Positions 8,033 to 16,982 of a DNA stretch of 64,000 bases are shown here, in pieces; position 1 is the stretch's first letter; each line of letters starts with the position of its first letter. The DNA is from Fictibacillus phosphorivorans. GTDB lineage: Bacteria; Bacillota; Bacilli; Bacillales; Fictibacillaceae. A program made the translations under genes and the position numbers. The notes beneath the pieces were generated by a model, which was not told the DNA's origin, did no database searches, and worked only from the letters and a program-made list of their open reading frames with translations. The DNA is taken from positions 62,001 through 126,000 of the forward strand of contig NZ_JAMBOR010000008.1 in the NCBI RefSeq assembly GCF_023715845.1. Reading direction: 5' to 3'.

Positions 8033-10255
8033 ATGGTCCAAAACGTACCGGCCATTCCAACATCAGGAACAAGCATATGGCGGTTCTCTCCGTTTAAAAC
8101 CGGTGTTTCCCGCCAAAAAAGCATGACCTTTCGATTTATAAAGCAAGGTGATGAAATCATCATGACCGAGAGCCAAGGTGAGCTTTTTGACATGTTCGGC
8201 CTCAAACAGGAAAACGTATTGCAAAAAAGAATAGAAGACATCTTTCCGCCAGAGATGGCCGTTTTTAAGAAAGAAGTATACGAGAGAGCGTTAAAAGGAG
8301 AAAGTTTAACGTATGAATCGAAGCTGAACGGCATCCCATTTCTGGCAGCGATCGGCCCTATCTTTAAAGATGGAGAAGTGTCTGAAGTTTACGGGTTCTG
8401 CGTGGACTTGAGCGAACGAATACAAGTAGAAACGCAGCTTGCAGAAAGTGAACAGCGGTTCAGATCACTAATGGACTATAACATCGATGCTTTATTCTCT
8501 TTGGACCTTGACGGTAAATTTACAACCGTCAACAAAGCTTGTACCGCATTGACAGGATACAGCGAAACAGAGCTTCTTAGCATGACGTTCGATCCTCTTA
8601 TGATGCCTGAGCGAAAAGCGACCGCGATCGAACAGTTTAAAGATGTCTTAAAAGGTAATTCCCAGATGCACGAAACACGCATCCTCCAAAAAAACGGGAA
8701 TACCCGCCAGATTACGTTTACGCTTACCCCGATCATCGTGCTGAACAACGTACATGGTGTATTTGGCATCGCAAAGGATGTAACCGCCAAAAGAGAAGCG
8801 GAAAAGGAACTGAGAGAAACAAAGGATCTGCTCGAATCCGTTATCTATCATTCTAGTGACGCTATCTCCGTCGTACACGTAGCGGATTTTTCGGTAAAAG
8901 TAAATCCGGCTTTCGAACAGATCTACGGCTGGTCACAGAGCGAATTGAACGGCAACCTTTCTTCATATATCCTGCCGATCGTTCCTCATGATAAAATCGC
9001 TGAATGTGAAAGACTCGTCACCATTGTGAAACACGGCGGCTATGTAAAAGGAGTAGAGACGATCCGGCTCACGAAAAACGGGCAACGCCGCAACGTCAGC
9101 CTTTCTCTTAGCCCCATATACGGGGAAAACGGCGAAGTGGTCGCTTTATCCGCGATTTCAAGAGATATCACAGAAAAAAAATTAAAAGAAAAGGCATTAA
9201 AAGAAAGCGAAGAAAAGTACCGGATTATCGCAGAGAACACGACAGATCTAATCGGAGTGGTAGATCTAGAAGGGAACGTCAAATACTTCTCTCCTTCTAA
9301 CAGGCTGCTGCTCGGCTTCGACCCGTCCATTTATGACGGAAAAAAGATTCAAGGATTCTTCCATCCAGATGACAGGCCAAAAGTAAAATTTGCGATCAAT
9401 GAGATGGTACAAACGCTAAAACCGGTTAAATTCGAAGTTCGATGCAAGCATGCACACGGACATTGGGTAACCCTAGAAGCAAACGCGACCCCGATCATCA
9501 ACGACCTCGGCCAGCCAGAATCGTGCGTTGTTGTCGCTCGTGATTTAACAGAACGGAAACAAACCGAAGAGATGCTCAGAAAATCAGACAAACTCTCCGT
9601 ACTCGGACAGCTTGCAGCAGGTGTGGCCCATGAGATCCGTAACCCCCTGACTTCCATACGAGGATTTCTGCAGCTTCTGCAATCCAAAGCATCAGAAGAT
9701 AAGGATTACTACGAAATCATGCTCTCAGAGATCGACCGCATCAACAGCATCGTAGGAGAATTCATGCTGCTCGCAAAACCGCAAGCGATGAATTTTACAA
9801 AAACTGATCTAAGAGATCTGCTTCGGCATGTCATCTCGATCCTGGATACGCAAGCGATATTAACGAATGTTCAGATCTATTTTGACAGTGAACCTGATCT
9901 CCCTGAAATCTGGTGTGTGGATAATCAGATTAAACAAGTGTTCGTGAACATGCTAAAAAACGCCATTGAAGCCATGCCAACAGGCGGCTTCGTACATATT
10001 CACCTCAGAAAACAAGATAATAACGTGATCACATCCTTTACCGATCATGGCTGCGGAATTCCCGAAGAACGCCTCGCCACCCTCGGCGAACCGTTTTACA
10101 CCACAAAGGAAAAAGGAACAGGACTCGGCCTGATGATCTGTTACAAAATCGTGGAGAATCATCACGGAAAAATTTTAATCGACAGCAAGATTAACGAAGG
10201 CACCACCTTCTCAATCGTGCTGCCGATTCAAAAAAACAAGCCTGTGTCGCATTAG
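8033..10255 (+). CDS. Multi-PAS sensor histidine kinase, KinE-like
   Basis: A 740-residue cytosolic kinase with no membrane segment. A degenerate N-terminal PAS-like region (about 20-130) is followed by three clear PAS domains (about 142-258, 265-385, 395-510). The HisKA phosphoacceptor is in LAAGVAHEIRNPLTS near residue 530. The HATPase ends with N-box VFVNMLKNAIEAMP, DHGCGIP and GTGLGLMICYKIV. The length is close to that I recall for the sporulation kinase KinE, and spo0F is in the same window, so phosphorelay input is plausible. No response regulator is adjacent. AGGGAGG precedes the ATG. The gene interrupts the conserved ywlC-mntP order on the opposite strand, which suggests insertion. 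Confidence 0.88.
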   Translation: MVQNVPAIPTSGTSIWRFSPFKTGVSRQKSMTFRFIKQGDEIIMTESQGELFDMFGLKQENVLQKRIEDIFPPEMAVFKKEVYERALKGESLTYESKLNGIPFLAAIGPIFKDGEVSEVYGFCVDLSERIQVETQLAESEQRFRSLMDYNIDALFSLDLDGKFTTVNKACTALTGYSETELLSMTFDPLMMPERKATAIEQFKDVLKGNSQMHETRILQKNGNTRQITFTLTPIIVLNNVHGVFGIAKDVTAKREAEKELRETKDLLESVIYHSSDAISVVHVADFSVKVNPAFEQIYGWSQSELNGNLSSYILPIVPHDKIAECERLVTIVKHGGYVKGVETIRLTKNGQRRNVSLSLSPIYGENGEVVALSAISRDITEKKLKEKALKESEEKYRIIAENTTDLIGVVDLEGNVKYFSPSNRLLLGFDPSIYDGKKIQGFFHPDDRPKVKFAINEMVQTLKPVKFEVRCKHAHGHWVTLEANATPIINDLGQPESCVVVARDLTERKQTEEMLRKSDKLSVLGQLAAGVAHEIRNPLTSIRGFLQLLQSKASEDKDYYEIMLSEIDRINSIVGEFMLLAKPQAMNFTKTDLRDLLRHVISILDTQAILTNVQIYFDSEPDLPEIWCVDNQIKQVFVNMLKNAIEAMPTGGFVHIHLRKQDNNVITSFTDHGCGIPEERLATLGEPFYTTKEKGTGLGLMICYKIVENHHGKILIDSKINEGTTFSIVLPIQKNKPVSH

Positions 10256-10268
10256 ACACAGGCTTTTC
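10238..10268 (+). terminator. Intrinsic terminator of the PAS kinase
   Basis: Eleven-base perfect arms AAGCCTGTGTC (10238-10248) and GACACAGGCTT (10255-10265), followed by TTTT. The kinase stop codon lies in the loop. Confidence 0.9.
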
Positions 10269-10308
10269 AGTTCCGTTTCAGCACTGTTTAGCTCCGTTTT
10301 ATTAAGTT

Positions 10309-10447
10309 TGAGCGAAAAAACGAGATTCTGAGCGAAACGGGGGTCAGTTTGAGCGAAGATAACGAATGTTGAGCGTAACTCGGCTTTTTTGAGCGGTACT
10401 CAAAAATTCTGAGCGAACGTGTAATATATTATAAAAACACGTACCGT
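10309..10447 (-). repeat. Phased GCTCA element, copy C
   Basis: Reverse-oriented copy. The head ACGGTACGTGT lies at 10447 and TGAGCG (complement of CGCTCA) occurs at 10309, 10329, 10350, 10370, 10390 and 10410, a 20-21 bp period. It is closely similar to copy A, including the second unit and the T/A loop. It sits between the kinase terminator and the ywlC terminator in a convergent gap. Confidence 0.9.
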
Positions 10448-10466
10448 AAAAAGCGGTTCACCCATT

Positions 10467-10501
10467 AAAAAAGCAGCAAGGTATAAACTACCCTACTGCT
10501 T
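10467..10501 (-). terminator. Intrinsic terminator of ywlC
   Basis: Minus-strand arms AAGCAGTAGGG and CCTTGCTGCTT pair with one mismatch around a 9-base loop and are followed by TTTTT. Confidence 0.75.
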
Positions 10502-10518
10502 CACTATCCGCTATGTTT

Positions 10519-11577
10519 TCACTGTTCTTTTATCACATTTCCGCCAGCTGATTTTTCAAGTCTGTTCATAATCGCGACTCCTACTCCGGTTTTCGGGAAC
10601 ACTTCACCAAATATCTGATCGACACCCGCTTCATTAAATGAACGAAGGGCCTCATATAAATGCTGAGCGACCGATTCTGGATTCTCTCTTCTCCCAGCAG
10701 GAATGACGCAGTCCGCTTGATAAACATCCACTCGTTCCTTGGTAGTGAGGACTCCGATTTTCTTTCCCCTAGCTTTTTCTTTATCCACAAGCTGCTGTAA
10801 AAATTCCGGGCTACCATCCACAAGGACAAAAGGGGCATCTGGCGCATAGTGTGTATATTTCATACCCGGTGACCGCGGTGCGAGCTTTTCATTTTGGATA
10901 CCTGGGTCGATCGTGACATTTCCGGACCCTACAACGCGTTCCAAATCCTCTAACGTAACTCCGCCTGGTCTTAGGATCGTTACTTTTTCATCCGTACATT
11001 CAACCACAGTCGATTCCACGCCAACTCCCGTAGATCCTCCGTCCACGATTCCAGGAATTTTTCCTTTTAAATCTTCGTACACGTGGTTCGCTGTTGTCGG
11101 GCTTGGTTTACCTGAAAGGTTCGCACTTGGTGCAGCAAGCGGAACACCAGATGCCTCGATCACAGCCAATGCTACAGGATGATCAGGCATTCTCACCGCA
11201 ACGGTCGATAACCCTGCCGTAACTTTTTCGCTCACATGTTCACCTTTTGGCAGTACGATCGTTAAAGGACCTGGCCAAAAAGCGTTCATCAGCTTTCCTG
11301 CATTTTCGGGTATAGAAGAAACGAGGCCGTCGAGCTGTTTTCGGTCTGAAATGTGGACAATGAGCGGATTGTCGCTCGGTCTTCCTTTTGCTTCAAAAAT
11401 TCGCGCAATCGCATGGTCGCTTTGCGCGTTACCCGCCAGTCCATAAACCGTTTCAGTCGGCAAAGCCACCACTTCATTTTGTTTTATCCACAAGGATGCT
11501 TGAATAACTTGTGGATGTTGGACGAGCTTTTCGTCAAAGTTATCCACAGTCCAGCGTTCCGTTTGGAATGATTTCAT
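10519..11577 (-). CDS. ywlC: Threonylcarbamoyl-AMP synthase (Sua5/YrdC)
   Basis: Makes threonylcarbamoyl-AMP from threonine, bicarbonate and ATP, the first step of t6A37 tRNA modification. The 352-residue protein has the YrdC domain at about 25-215 (ALPTETVYGLAGNA, AKGRPSDNPLIVH, APSANLSGKPSPT, VVECTDEKVTILRPGGVT). The Sua5 C-terminal domain follows at about 230-350 after the linker SPGMKYTHYAPDAP. The length matches long-form Sua5 such as B. subtilis YwlC. AAGGGATT precedes the ATG. The first 30 codons overlap two perfect DnaA boxes that belong to a cluster extending upstream, so control by DnaA is likely. Confidence 0.93.
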   Translation of the reverse strand: MKSFQTERWTVDNFDEKLVQHPQVIQASLWIKQNEVVALPTETVYGLAGNAQSDHAIARIFEAKGRPSDNPLIVHISDRKQLDGLVSSIPENAGKLMNAFWPGPLTIVLPKGEHVSEKVTAGLSTVAVRMPDHPVALAVIEASGVPLAAPSANLSGKPSPTTANHVYEDLKGKIPGIVDGGSTGVGVESTVVECTDEKVTILRPGGVTLEDLERVVGSGNVTIDPGIQNEKLAPRSPGMKYTHYAPDAPFVLVDGSPEFLQQLVDKEKARGKKIGVLTTKERVDVYQADCVIPAGRRENPESVAQHLYEALRSFNEAGVDQIFGEVFPKTGVGVAIMNRLEKSAGGNVIKEQ

Positions 11578-11684
11578 CGTTCTAATCCCTTTCTACTACT
11601 CAGGTTGACCCCATTTAAAGAGGCCAATCCACAAAACTTTTATATCCACAGAGTTATGCACAATTTGTCGTTAATTGTGGACAA
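11484..11684. promoter_or_regulatory. DnaA-box cluster at the ywlC promoter
   Basis: TTATNCACA matches occur at 11484-11492, 11540-11548 and 11654-11662 (plus strand). One-mismatch boxes lie at 11642-11650 (ATATCCACA) and 11676-11684 (minus strand, TTGTCCACA). Two weaker ones lie at 11510-11518 and 11625-11633. Seven boxes in 200 bp is far above chance. ywlC is, as I recall, one of the DnaA-bound loci in B. subtilis, so this looks like a conserved DnaA regulatory cluster rather than an origin. Confidence 0.75.
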
Positions 11685-11700
11685 CTTGTTGACAAATTTC

Positions 11701-12141
11701 TTAAGAATCTAAAGCATAGGCTAAAAGTTCCGCTCCTGATGATGCATTATTTTTTACATGATCGGCATTTTCAATATGTGGAGGCACTTTATCTTTTGGA
11801 ATCACCTTAAAGGACAGCGCTTCAAACATTTGCACCGCTTTTGTGAGTAAATAAAGTGTTTCGACTCCTTTGTCTTTAGAGTATACCAAAATTTTATCGA
11901 TGAGTTTAAGGAGAAGGGATTCAGATGAATATTTCTGCTTCAATACGAAAGAACGCAGCAATCCGTCGTTCCCGATTCGTTCAAGCCCTACCGTTCCAAT
12001 GGTTTCACCCTCTTCATTCACCACGACTAGATAGTTCTCGATGCTGTCTTTGATTCCCTCTGACTGAAGTCCAGCTTTTCCAACAAGCTGCAATAAATCT
12101 TTTGCCTCATGTTGCATCGCCTGTCTTAAAATAATCGTCAT
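11701..12141 (-). CDS. ywlB: GNAT-family acetyltransferase YwlB
   Basis: A 146-residue single GNAT domain: RQAMQHEAKDLLQLVG at the start, the core strand pair ENYLVVVNEEGETIGTVGLERIG, LRSFVLKQKYSSESLLLKLIDK in place of a classical acetyl-CoA motif A, and a C-terminal QMFEALSFKVIPKDKVP. The substrate is unknown. Its place between spoIIR and ywlC matches B. subtilis ywlB. A TTG two codons upstream is only 2 bases from GGGGAG, while the ATG at 12141 is 8 bases from it, so I chose the ATG. The acetyl-CoA loop is poorly conserved (KYSSES), so activity should not be assumed. Confidence 0.8.
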   Translation of the reverse strand: MTIILRQAMQHEAKDLLQLVGKAGLQSEGIKDSIENYLVVVNEEGETIGTVGLERIGNDGLLRSFVLKQKYSSESLLLKLIDKILVYSKDKGVETLYLLTKAVQMFEALSFKVIPKDKVPPHIENADHVKNNASSGAELLAYALDS

Positions 12142-12338
12142 CTTCAACTCTCCCCTGTTCTTTTTATACTAACAGCCTCACGCTGCAGTTTTTCACTCTT
12201 CATTTGGACAGATCAGGTTTCCTGCCGCCCTGCTCGATGGCTTTTTACATAAACGGTTAAAAAAAGAAGGCATACCTTTTAGGCTTACCTTCTTCGTTTT
12301 CTATAATCTATGAAAATAGGGAGGAACTTATGCACATT

Positions 12339-13025
12339 TTAAGAGAATAACGATCCGACGGCGCTTACGAGGCTATCAAATAACTCTATGACAAAGAATT
12401 TCGTCTGGATGCCTTCTGCTTCTTCACTTTCTGCTGCAAATGCATTTTTTTCAGTTTCATCTGCAGAAGCCGTGTCCTCGGCTTTATCATTTTGGCCATC
12501 TTTGTTTTCTTTTACAGCATCACCGTTTTCAAAGTCTAAGAAACATAATGGCGGGAAAAGCACACACCACCAGTTCTTTCCTTCTCCTTCTCCAAGGGTA
12601 ATCAGCACGGCTTCGTATTTACCTGCCGGGTAGATATAATCGCCATACATTTTCGTAGGAAACGCTACTTTGTTCAGTTCGACTGAGAATGTTTTCTCTA
12701 CGCCTGCTTCATCAAGCTTATCCTGAACGATCGCTTCGATCGCTGGAAGCTGTTTGCGGATGATTTCACGCGCTTCTTCAATGGTTGATAATTCATCTAC
12801 CCACGTTGTGATCTGTGCGTTTACTTCATCACGGATTTCACGCTTCAGCTTTTGGTCCGTAACTGAATTACTGTTTGCTAGTATGCGAAGTCTGATCGAT
12901 TCTTCTGGTATTTTAACAGAGGCATTCATCGTCGCGTTTGCCACTTTCGTTTGTGTTTCAAAAAATAAGAAAATCACCGCTAAAGATATAAGAATAAGAA
13001 TAAAGAAATGATTGCGTTTTTTCAT
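12339..13025 (-). CDS. spoIIR: Stage II sporulation protein R
   Basis: Signal protein made in the forespore and exported to the septal space, where it triggers SpoIIGA processing of pro-SigE in the mother cell. The 228-residue protein has a signal-anchor at residues 7-27 (FFILILISLAVIFLFF), then the family core: SIRLRILANSNSVTDQKLKREIRDEV, FPTKMYGDYIYPAGKYEAVLITLGEG and NWWCVLFPPLCFLD. The acidic, low-complexity linker before the C-terminal FFVIELFDSLVSAVGSLF is common in the family. The ATG at 13025 has GGGGAGG upstream; a farther in-frame ATG at 13082 lacks one. A forespore-type promoter lies 30 bases upstream. Confidence 0.93.
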   Translation of the reverse strand: MKKRNHFFILILISLAVIFLFFETQTKVANATMNASVKIPEESIRLRILANSNSVTDQKLKREIRDEVNAQITTWVDELSTIEEAREIIRKQLPAIEAIVQDKLDEAGVEKTFSVELNKVAFPTKMYGDYIYPAGKYEAVLITLGEGEGKNWWCVLFPPLCFLDFENGDAVKENKDGQNDKAEDTASADETEKNAFAAESEEAEGIQTKFFVIELFDSLVSAVGSLFS

Positions 13026-13054
13026 TGTTTTTTCCTCCCCTTCGTCTCTAACCA

Positions 13055-13084
13055 CAGTTTGGTCAGTGTGAGAAAAAAACATAC
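13055..13084 (-). promoter_or_regulatory. Possible SigF-type promoter of spoIIR
   Basis: On the minus strand GTATG, a 15-base spacer, then GACCAAACTG. This fits the SigF/SigG consensus (GYATA / GGNNANANTR) except for the second base of the -10. It ends 29 bases before the spoIIR ATG, leaving room for a start site and the ribosome binding site. spoIIR is SigF-dependent in B. subtilis. Confidence 0.45.
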
Positions 13085-13164
13085 TAGTAAACTACTAAAA
13101 TCTTTTCTGCCTGTTTCGACAAAGGTTTGTTTAGCTTCTTACTAGAAAAGATTACCAACTTGCT

Positions 13165-13207
13165 TTGCGCTAAAATGCATGTTACCTTATATGTGTAAAC
13201 GGTTACA
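13165..13207 (+). promoter_or_regulatory. rbs operon promoter with cre/operator palindrome
   Basis: TTGCGC (13165-13170), a 17-base spacer and TATATG (13188-13193) form a plausible SigA promoter. Immediately downstream TGTAAACGGTTACA (13194-13207) fits the CcpA consensus fully and covers the start-site region. Because RbsR is a LacI-family protein with similar operator preferences, the same palindrome could also bind RbsR. Confidence 0.65.
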
Positions 13208-13230
13208 TATCAGGAAGGGAGGCAAAGGTT

Positions 13231-14220
13231 CTGGCTACCATTCGAGATGTTGCAAAGGAAGCAGGCGTATCGGTTGCGACGGTTTCTCGTGTTTTGAATG
13301 AAACAGGATATGTTCACGCTGATACACGAAAACGCGTTACCGAAGCGATGAAGCAATTAAACTACAGCCCCAATGAAGTGGCCCGCTCCCTTTATAAGAA
13401 AAAATCAAAGTTAATCGGCCTCTTGCTGCCGGATATTACGAATCCCTTCTTCCCACAACTTGCAAGAGGTGTGGAAGATGAACTGCAAAAGGGTGGCTAT
13501 CGAATCCTTTTTGGAAACAGTGATGAGAACGATGAAAAAGAACTCGATTATTTAAACACCTTTATTCAGAACAATGTCGTCGGTATCATCTCTGCGACTA
13601 CAAATAAAAGCAAAACGAATTATGCTAACTTGTCCATCCCTGTCATCTTTTTAGATCGGACATCGAGCGATTATCCTTCTGTCTATGCAGACGGTAAAGA
13701 AGGCGGCCGGATCGCTGCCAACGAAATCGTGAAGCGCGGCAGTAAACGCATCACCCTTCTAAAAGGGCCTGCTCATATAGAACCGGCACAAGATCGGTTT
13801 CAAGGTGCATTAGAAGAGTTAAGCCGGTCAGATATCGATTTTCATGTGATGTCCACTACCTCATTCGCTTTTGAGGATGCGGAAAAATGGGCAAAAGAGC
13901 TCTTTTCCATGTATCCAGACACAGACGGAGTGCTCGCTAGCAATGATATTGTGGCAACAGCCATCCTTCACGAAGCGCTGAGACTTGGGAAAAAGATACC
14001 TGAAGACATCCAGATCATCGGATTTGATGATATTCCACAGAGCAGTTTGCTGTTCCCTTCCCTTTCGACGATTCGCCAGCCGGCATACGAGATGGGAAAA
14101 GAAGCAGCTAAACTTTTGATCAAACATATGGACAAAGAACACATACATCAGCAGCAGATTCAGCTGCCGGTAACTTTTATTGAAAGACATACAACAAGAA
14201 AGGTTGATAACAATGGTTAA
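13231..14220 (+). CDS. rbsR: Ribose operon repressor (LacI family)
   Basis: Represses the rbs operon until ribose is present. The LacI helix-turn-helix begins with ATIRDVAKEAGVSVATVSRV directly after a CTG codon at 13231, and GGGAGG lies 8 bases before it. No ATG, GTG or TTG occurs in frame upstream, and the first in-frame ATG (13294) would delete the recognition helices, so CTG is the best start. This gives 329 residues against 326 in B. subtilis. The periplasmic-binding-like sensor follows, with LIGLLLPDITNPFFPQLARG at about 60-80 and IIGFDDIPQSSLLFPSLSTI near 260. It overlaps rbsK by 8 bases, so the repressor is encoded in its own operon. Confidence 0.9.
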   Translation: MATIRDVAKEAGVSVATVSRVLNETGYVHADTRKRVTEAMKQLNYSPNEVARSLYKKKSKLIGLLLPDITNPFFPQLARGVEDELQKGGYRILFGNSDENDEKELDYLNTFIQNNVVGIISATTNKSKTNYANLSIPVIFLDRTSSDYPSVYADGKEGGRIAANEIVKRGSKRITLLKGPAHIEPAQDRFQGALEELSRSDIDFHVMSTTSFAFEDAEKWAKELFSMYPDTDGVLASNDIVATAILHEALRLGKKIPEDIQIIGFDDIPQSSLLFPSLSTIRQPAYEMGKEAAKLLIKHMDKEHIHQQQIQLPVTFIERHTTRKVDNNG

Positions 14221-15091
14221 GATTGCAGTGATCGGAAGTTCTTCGATGGATCTCGTCGTCACTTCTGAAAAACGTCCAGGTGCAGGTGAAACGGTTTTAG
14301 GTACGTCCTTTAAAACCGTCCCAGGTGGAAAAGGAGCCAACCAGGCTGTTGCAGCCGCACGATTAGGTGCAGACGTGTCGATGCTCGGATGTGTGGGCTC
14401 CGATCATTACGGAGTGGCTATTTTAAATAACTTCAAAGAAAACGGTGTTGATGTAACCAATGTGGAACCGGTTACAGATACAGAAAGCGGAACAGCTCAT
14501 ATCATTTTGGCTGAAGGTGACAACAGTATTGTCGTCGTAAAAGGCGCAAACGACCACGTGACACCTGAATATGTCGGTACATCGCTATCCATTATCGAAA
14601 AAGCAGACATGGTTCTGATTCAGCAAGAGATTCCTGAAGAAACGGTCGAGTACGTGAGTGAACGCTGTAAGGAGTACGGGGTACCTCTTTTGTTGAACCC
14701 TGCCCCCTCTCGACCGATCTCAGAAAAAGTCATCGAAAATGCCGCTTATCTGACACCGAACGAGCATGAAGCAGCCGTATTGTTTGATGGTTTATCGATA
14801 ACGGAAGCTTTAAAGCGGTACCCGAACAAAATTTTTATCACAGAAGGAAAACAAGGTGTCCGCTATTTTGACGGTAAGAAAGAAGTGCTTGTTCCTTCTT
14901 ATGAAGTGGAAGCTGTCGATACAACGGGAGCAGGAGATACATTTAATGCCGCACTGGCTGTTGCATTAGCCGAAGGAAAAAACATCACAGACAGCCTTCG
15001 ATTTGCAAATCGCGCAGCCTCCCTCTCTGTCACAAAATTCGGAGCACAAGGCGGTATGCCATACAGAAAAGAAGTGGAGGAAACATTATGA
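14213..15091 (+). CDS. rbsK: Ribokinase
   Basis: Phosphorylates ribose to ribose 5-phosphate. The 292-residue PfkB-family protein starts [16 protein letters not shown], with the substrate motif [17 protein letters not shown] near residue 40. The second PfkB signature [20 protein letters not shown] (about 240-260) includes the catalytic base Asp of GAGDTF. The ATG at 14213 overlaps the end of rbsR. An in-frame ATG at 14180 lies inside rbsR and would add 11 residues with no homology. The stop overlaps the rbsD start (ATGA), pointing to translational coupling. Confidence 0.95.
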   Translation: MVKIAVIGSSSMDLVVTSEKRPGAGETVLGTSFKTVPGGKGANQAVAAARLGADVSMLGCVGSDHYGVAILNNFKENGVDVTNVEPVTDTESGTAHIILAEGDNSIVVVKGANDHVTPEYVGTSLSIIEKADMVLIQQEIPEETVEYVSERCKEYGVPLLLNPAPSRPISEKVIENAAYLTPNEHEAAVLFDGLSITEALKRYPNKIFITEGKQGVRYFDGKKEVLVPSYEVEAVDTTGAGDTFNAALAVALAEGKNITDSLRFANRAASLSVTKFGAQGGMPYRKEVEETL

Positions 15092-15483
15092 AGCGTCATG
15101 GTATCCTAAACAGTCATATCTCAAAAGTCCTGGCCGATCTCGGGCATACGGATTCAATCGTCATTGCAGATGCGGGACTGCCGATTCCTTCACATGTTCC
15201 GCGTATTGACTTAGCCCTGATCCTTGGTGTCCCTAGCTTTGAAGACGTGGTAAAAGCCGTAACGGATGACATGATCGTAGAAGAGATTATCTTGGCGAGT
15301 GAGATCAAGGAAAATAACAAAAAAACGCTTCAATCTATGAATCAGACTTTTTCAGATAAAGAGATTGAATTTGTACCACACGAACAATTTAAAGAACTTA
15401 CAAAGAACGCCAAAGCGGTTATTCGAACAGGTGAAGTTACTCCGTATGCGAACTGTATTTTAAAAGCAGGCGTCATCTTCTAG
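15088..15483 (+). CDS. rbsD: D-ribose pyranase
   Basis: Interconverts beta-pyranose and beta-furanose ribose so that ribokinase gets the furanose form. The 131-residue protein has [20 protein letters not shown] with the catalytic His near residue 20, DAGLPIP, and the C-terminal [19 protein letters not shown]. The length is the family norm. The ATG shares bases with the rbsK stop codon. The ATPase gene rbsA follows 15 bases later. Confidence 0.95.
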   Translation: MKRHGILNSHISKVLADLGHTDSIVIADAGLPIPSHVPRIDLALILGVPSFEDVVKAVTDDMIVEEIILASEIKENNKKTLQSMNQTFSDKEIEFVPHEQFKELTKNAKAVIRTGEVTPYANCILKAGVIF

Positions 15484-15498
15484 AAAGGAGTGGTTGGG

Positions 15499-16980
15499 AT
15501 GCATATCCAGATGAATGATATTTACAAAGCATTTGGAACGAACCAAGTATTATCCGGAGTAGATTTTGAACTCCAAGAAGGCGAAATTCACGCTCTCATG
15601 GGTGAAAACGGTGCAGGAAAATCTACCATCATGAACATTTTAACAGGTCTTCATAAAAGAGATTCAGGAACGATTTTGATCGATGAACAAGAAAAATATT
15701 TTGATAATCCAAAAGAGGCAGAGAAACATGGAATTGCGTTTATTCATCAAGAGCTGAACGTTTGGCCGGAAATGACGGTCCTTGAAAACCTCTTTATCGG
15801 TAAAGAGCTACGCACAACGTTCGGTCTTTTAAAAACAAAAGAAATGAAAGCGTTGGCAAACGAACAGTTCGACAAACTTGCTGTAAACATTCCTTTAGAC
15901 AAACAAGCGGGTCTCTGTTCAGTCGGTCAGCAACAGATGATCGAGATCGCAAAAGCGCTGATGACAGATGCAAAAGTGATCATTATGGATGAGCCGACCG
16001 CTGCTCTTACGGAACGTGAGATCGAAAAGCTGTTTGAAGTTATCAACGCTCTTCGGAAAGAAGGGGTTTCAATCGTTTATATCTCCCACCGGATGGAGGA
16101 GATCTTCGCGATCTGTGACCGTATTACCGTGATGCGTGACGGAAAAACAGTCGATACGACATTGATTTCTGATACCAACTTTGATGAAGTGGTTCGTAAA
16201 ATGGTTGGCCGTGAACTGACCGATCGTTTTCCAGAGCGGCATTCGAGTGTCGGTAAAATGATGCTTGAAGTTAAAAATGCTTCAAGGAACGGCGTCTTCG
16301 AAAATGTAAGTTTCTCCGTGAAATCTGGTGAATTGGTTGGTATCGCAGGTCTTATGGGAGCTGGCCGCACGGAAATCATGCGTGCATTGTTTGGACTCGA
16401 TAAGCTCGATAGTGGTGAGATTTGGCTTGATGGCAAGAAGATTGAGATCAAAAATCCTTCTGAAGCTGTAAAACGAGGCATTGGTTTTATTACTGAAGAC
16501 CGTAAAACAGAGGGGCTTGTTCTCGATTTCACCATACGGGATAACATGGCTCTTCCGAACTTAACAAGTTTTTCGAAAAAAGGCTTCATCGACGATAAAA
16601 CGGAAAATGAGTTCGTTGATCTCTTGATAAAAAGGCTGCGTATTAAAACACAATCAGGTGAAACGAACGCGAAAGACCTTTCAGGCGGTAATCAGCAGAA
16701 GGTTGTAATCGCGAAATGGATCGGCATTGGACCGAAAGTATTGATCTTAGACGAACCAACACGAGGGGTTGATGTAGGGGCTAAGCGTGAAATCTATCAG
16801 TTGATGAACGAACTTACCGACCGCGGTGTCGCAATAATCATGGTCTCTTCTGAACTTCCTGAAGTGATCGGGATGAGTGACCGGATCCTCGTGGTGCATG
16901 AAGGCAAGATCAGCGGTGAGCTAAGTAAGAACGAAGCAACGCAAGAAAAAATTATGACGTATGCAACGGGAGGACAGTAA
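15499..16980 (+). CDS. rbsA: Ribose ABC transporter, ATP-binding protein
   Basis: Double ATPase of the ribose importer, 493 residues, the same length I recall for B. subtilis. The N-terminal half has Walker [13 protein letters not shown], the signature [15 protein letters not shown] and Walker [12 protein letters not shown]. The C-terminal half has a degenerate Walker A ([17 protein letters not shown]), [14 protein letters not shown] and [14 protein letters not shown], as is usual for sugar-type double ATPases. A GTG at 15490 overlaps the AAAGGAG site, so the ATG at 15499 is the start. It works at the membrane with RbsC. Confidence 0.95.
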   Translation: MHIQMNDIYKAFGTNQVLSGVDFELQEGEIHALMGENGAGKSTIMNILTGLHKRDSGTILIDEQEKYFDNPKEAEKHGIAFIHQELNVWPEMTVLENLFIGKELRTTFGLLKTKEMKALANEQFDKLAVNIPLDKQAGLCSVGQQQMIEIAKALMTDAKVIIMDEPTAALTEREIEKLFEVINALRKEGVSIVYISHRMEEIFAICDRITVMRDGKTVDTTLISDTNFDEVVRKMVGRELTDRFPERHSSVGKMMLEVKNASRNGVFENVSFSVKSGELVGIAGLMGAGRTEIMRALFGLDKLDSGEIWLDGKKIEIKNPSEAVKRGIGFITEDRKTEGLVLDFTIRDNMALPNLTSFSKKGFIDDKTENEFVDLLIKRLRIKTQSGETNAKDLSGGNQQKVVIAKWIGIGPKVLILDEPTRGVDVGAKREIYQLMNELTDRGVAIIMVSSELPEVIGMSDRILVVHEGKISGELSKNEATQEKIMTYATGGQ

Positions 16981-16982
16981 CG

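Noticed and set aside
7648-8097. 149-codon plus-strand frame running from mntP into the kinase start
   Set aside because: It is antisense to mntP and overlaps the kinase N-terminus in another frame; composition is unlike a protein.
11484-11684. Chromosome replication origin
   Set aside because: DnaA boxes are present, but dnaA/dnaN and an AT-rich unwinding region are not; ywlC is a known secondary DnaA locus as I recall.
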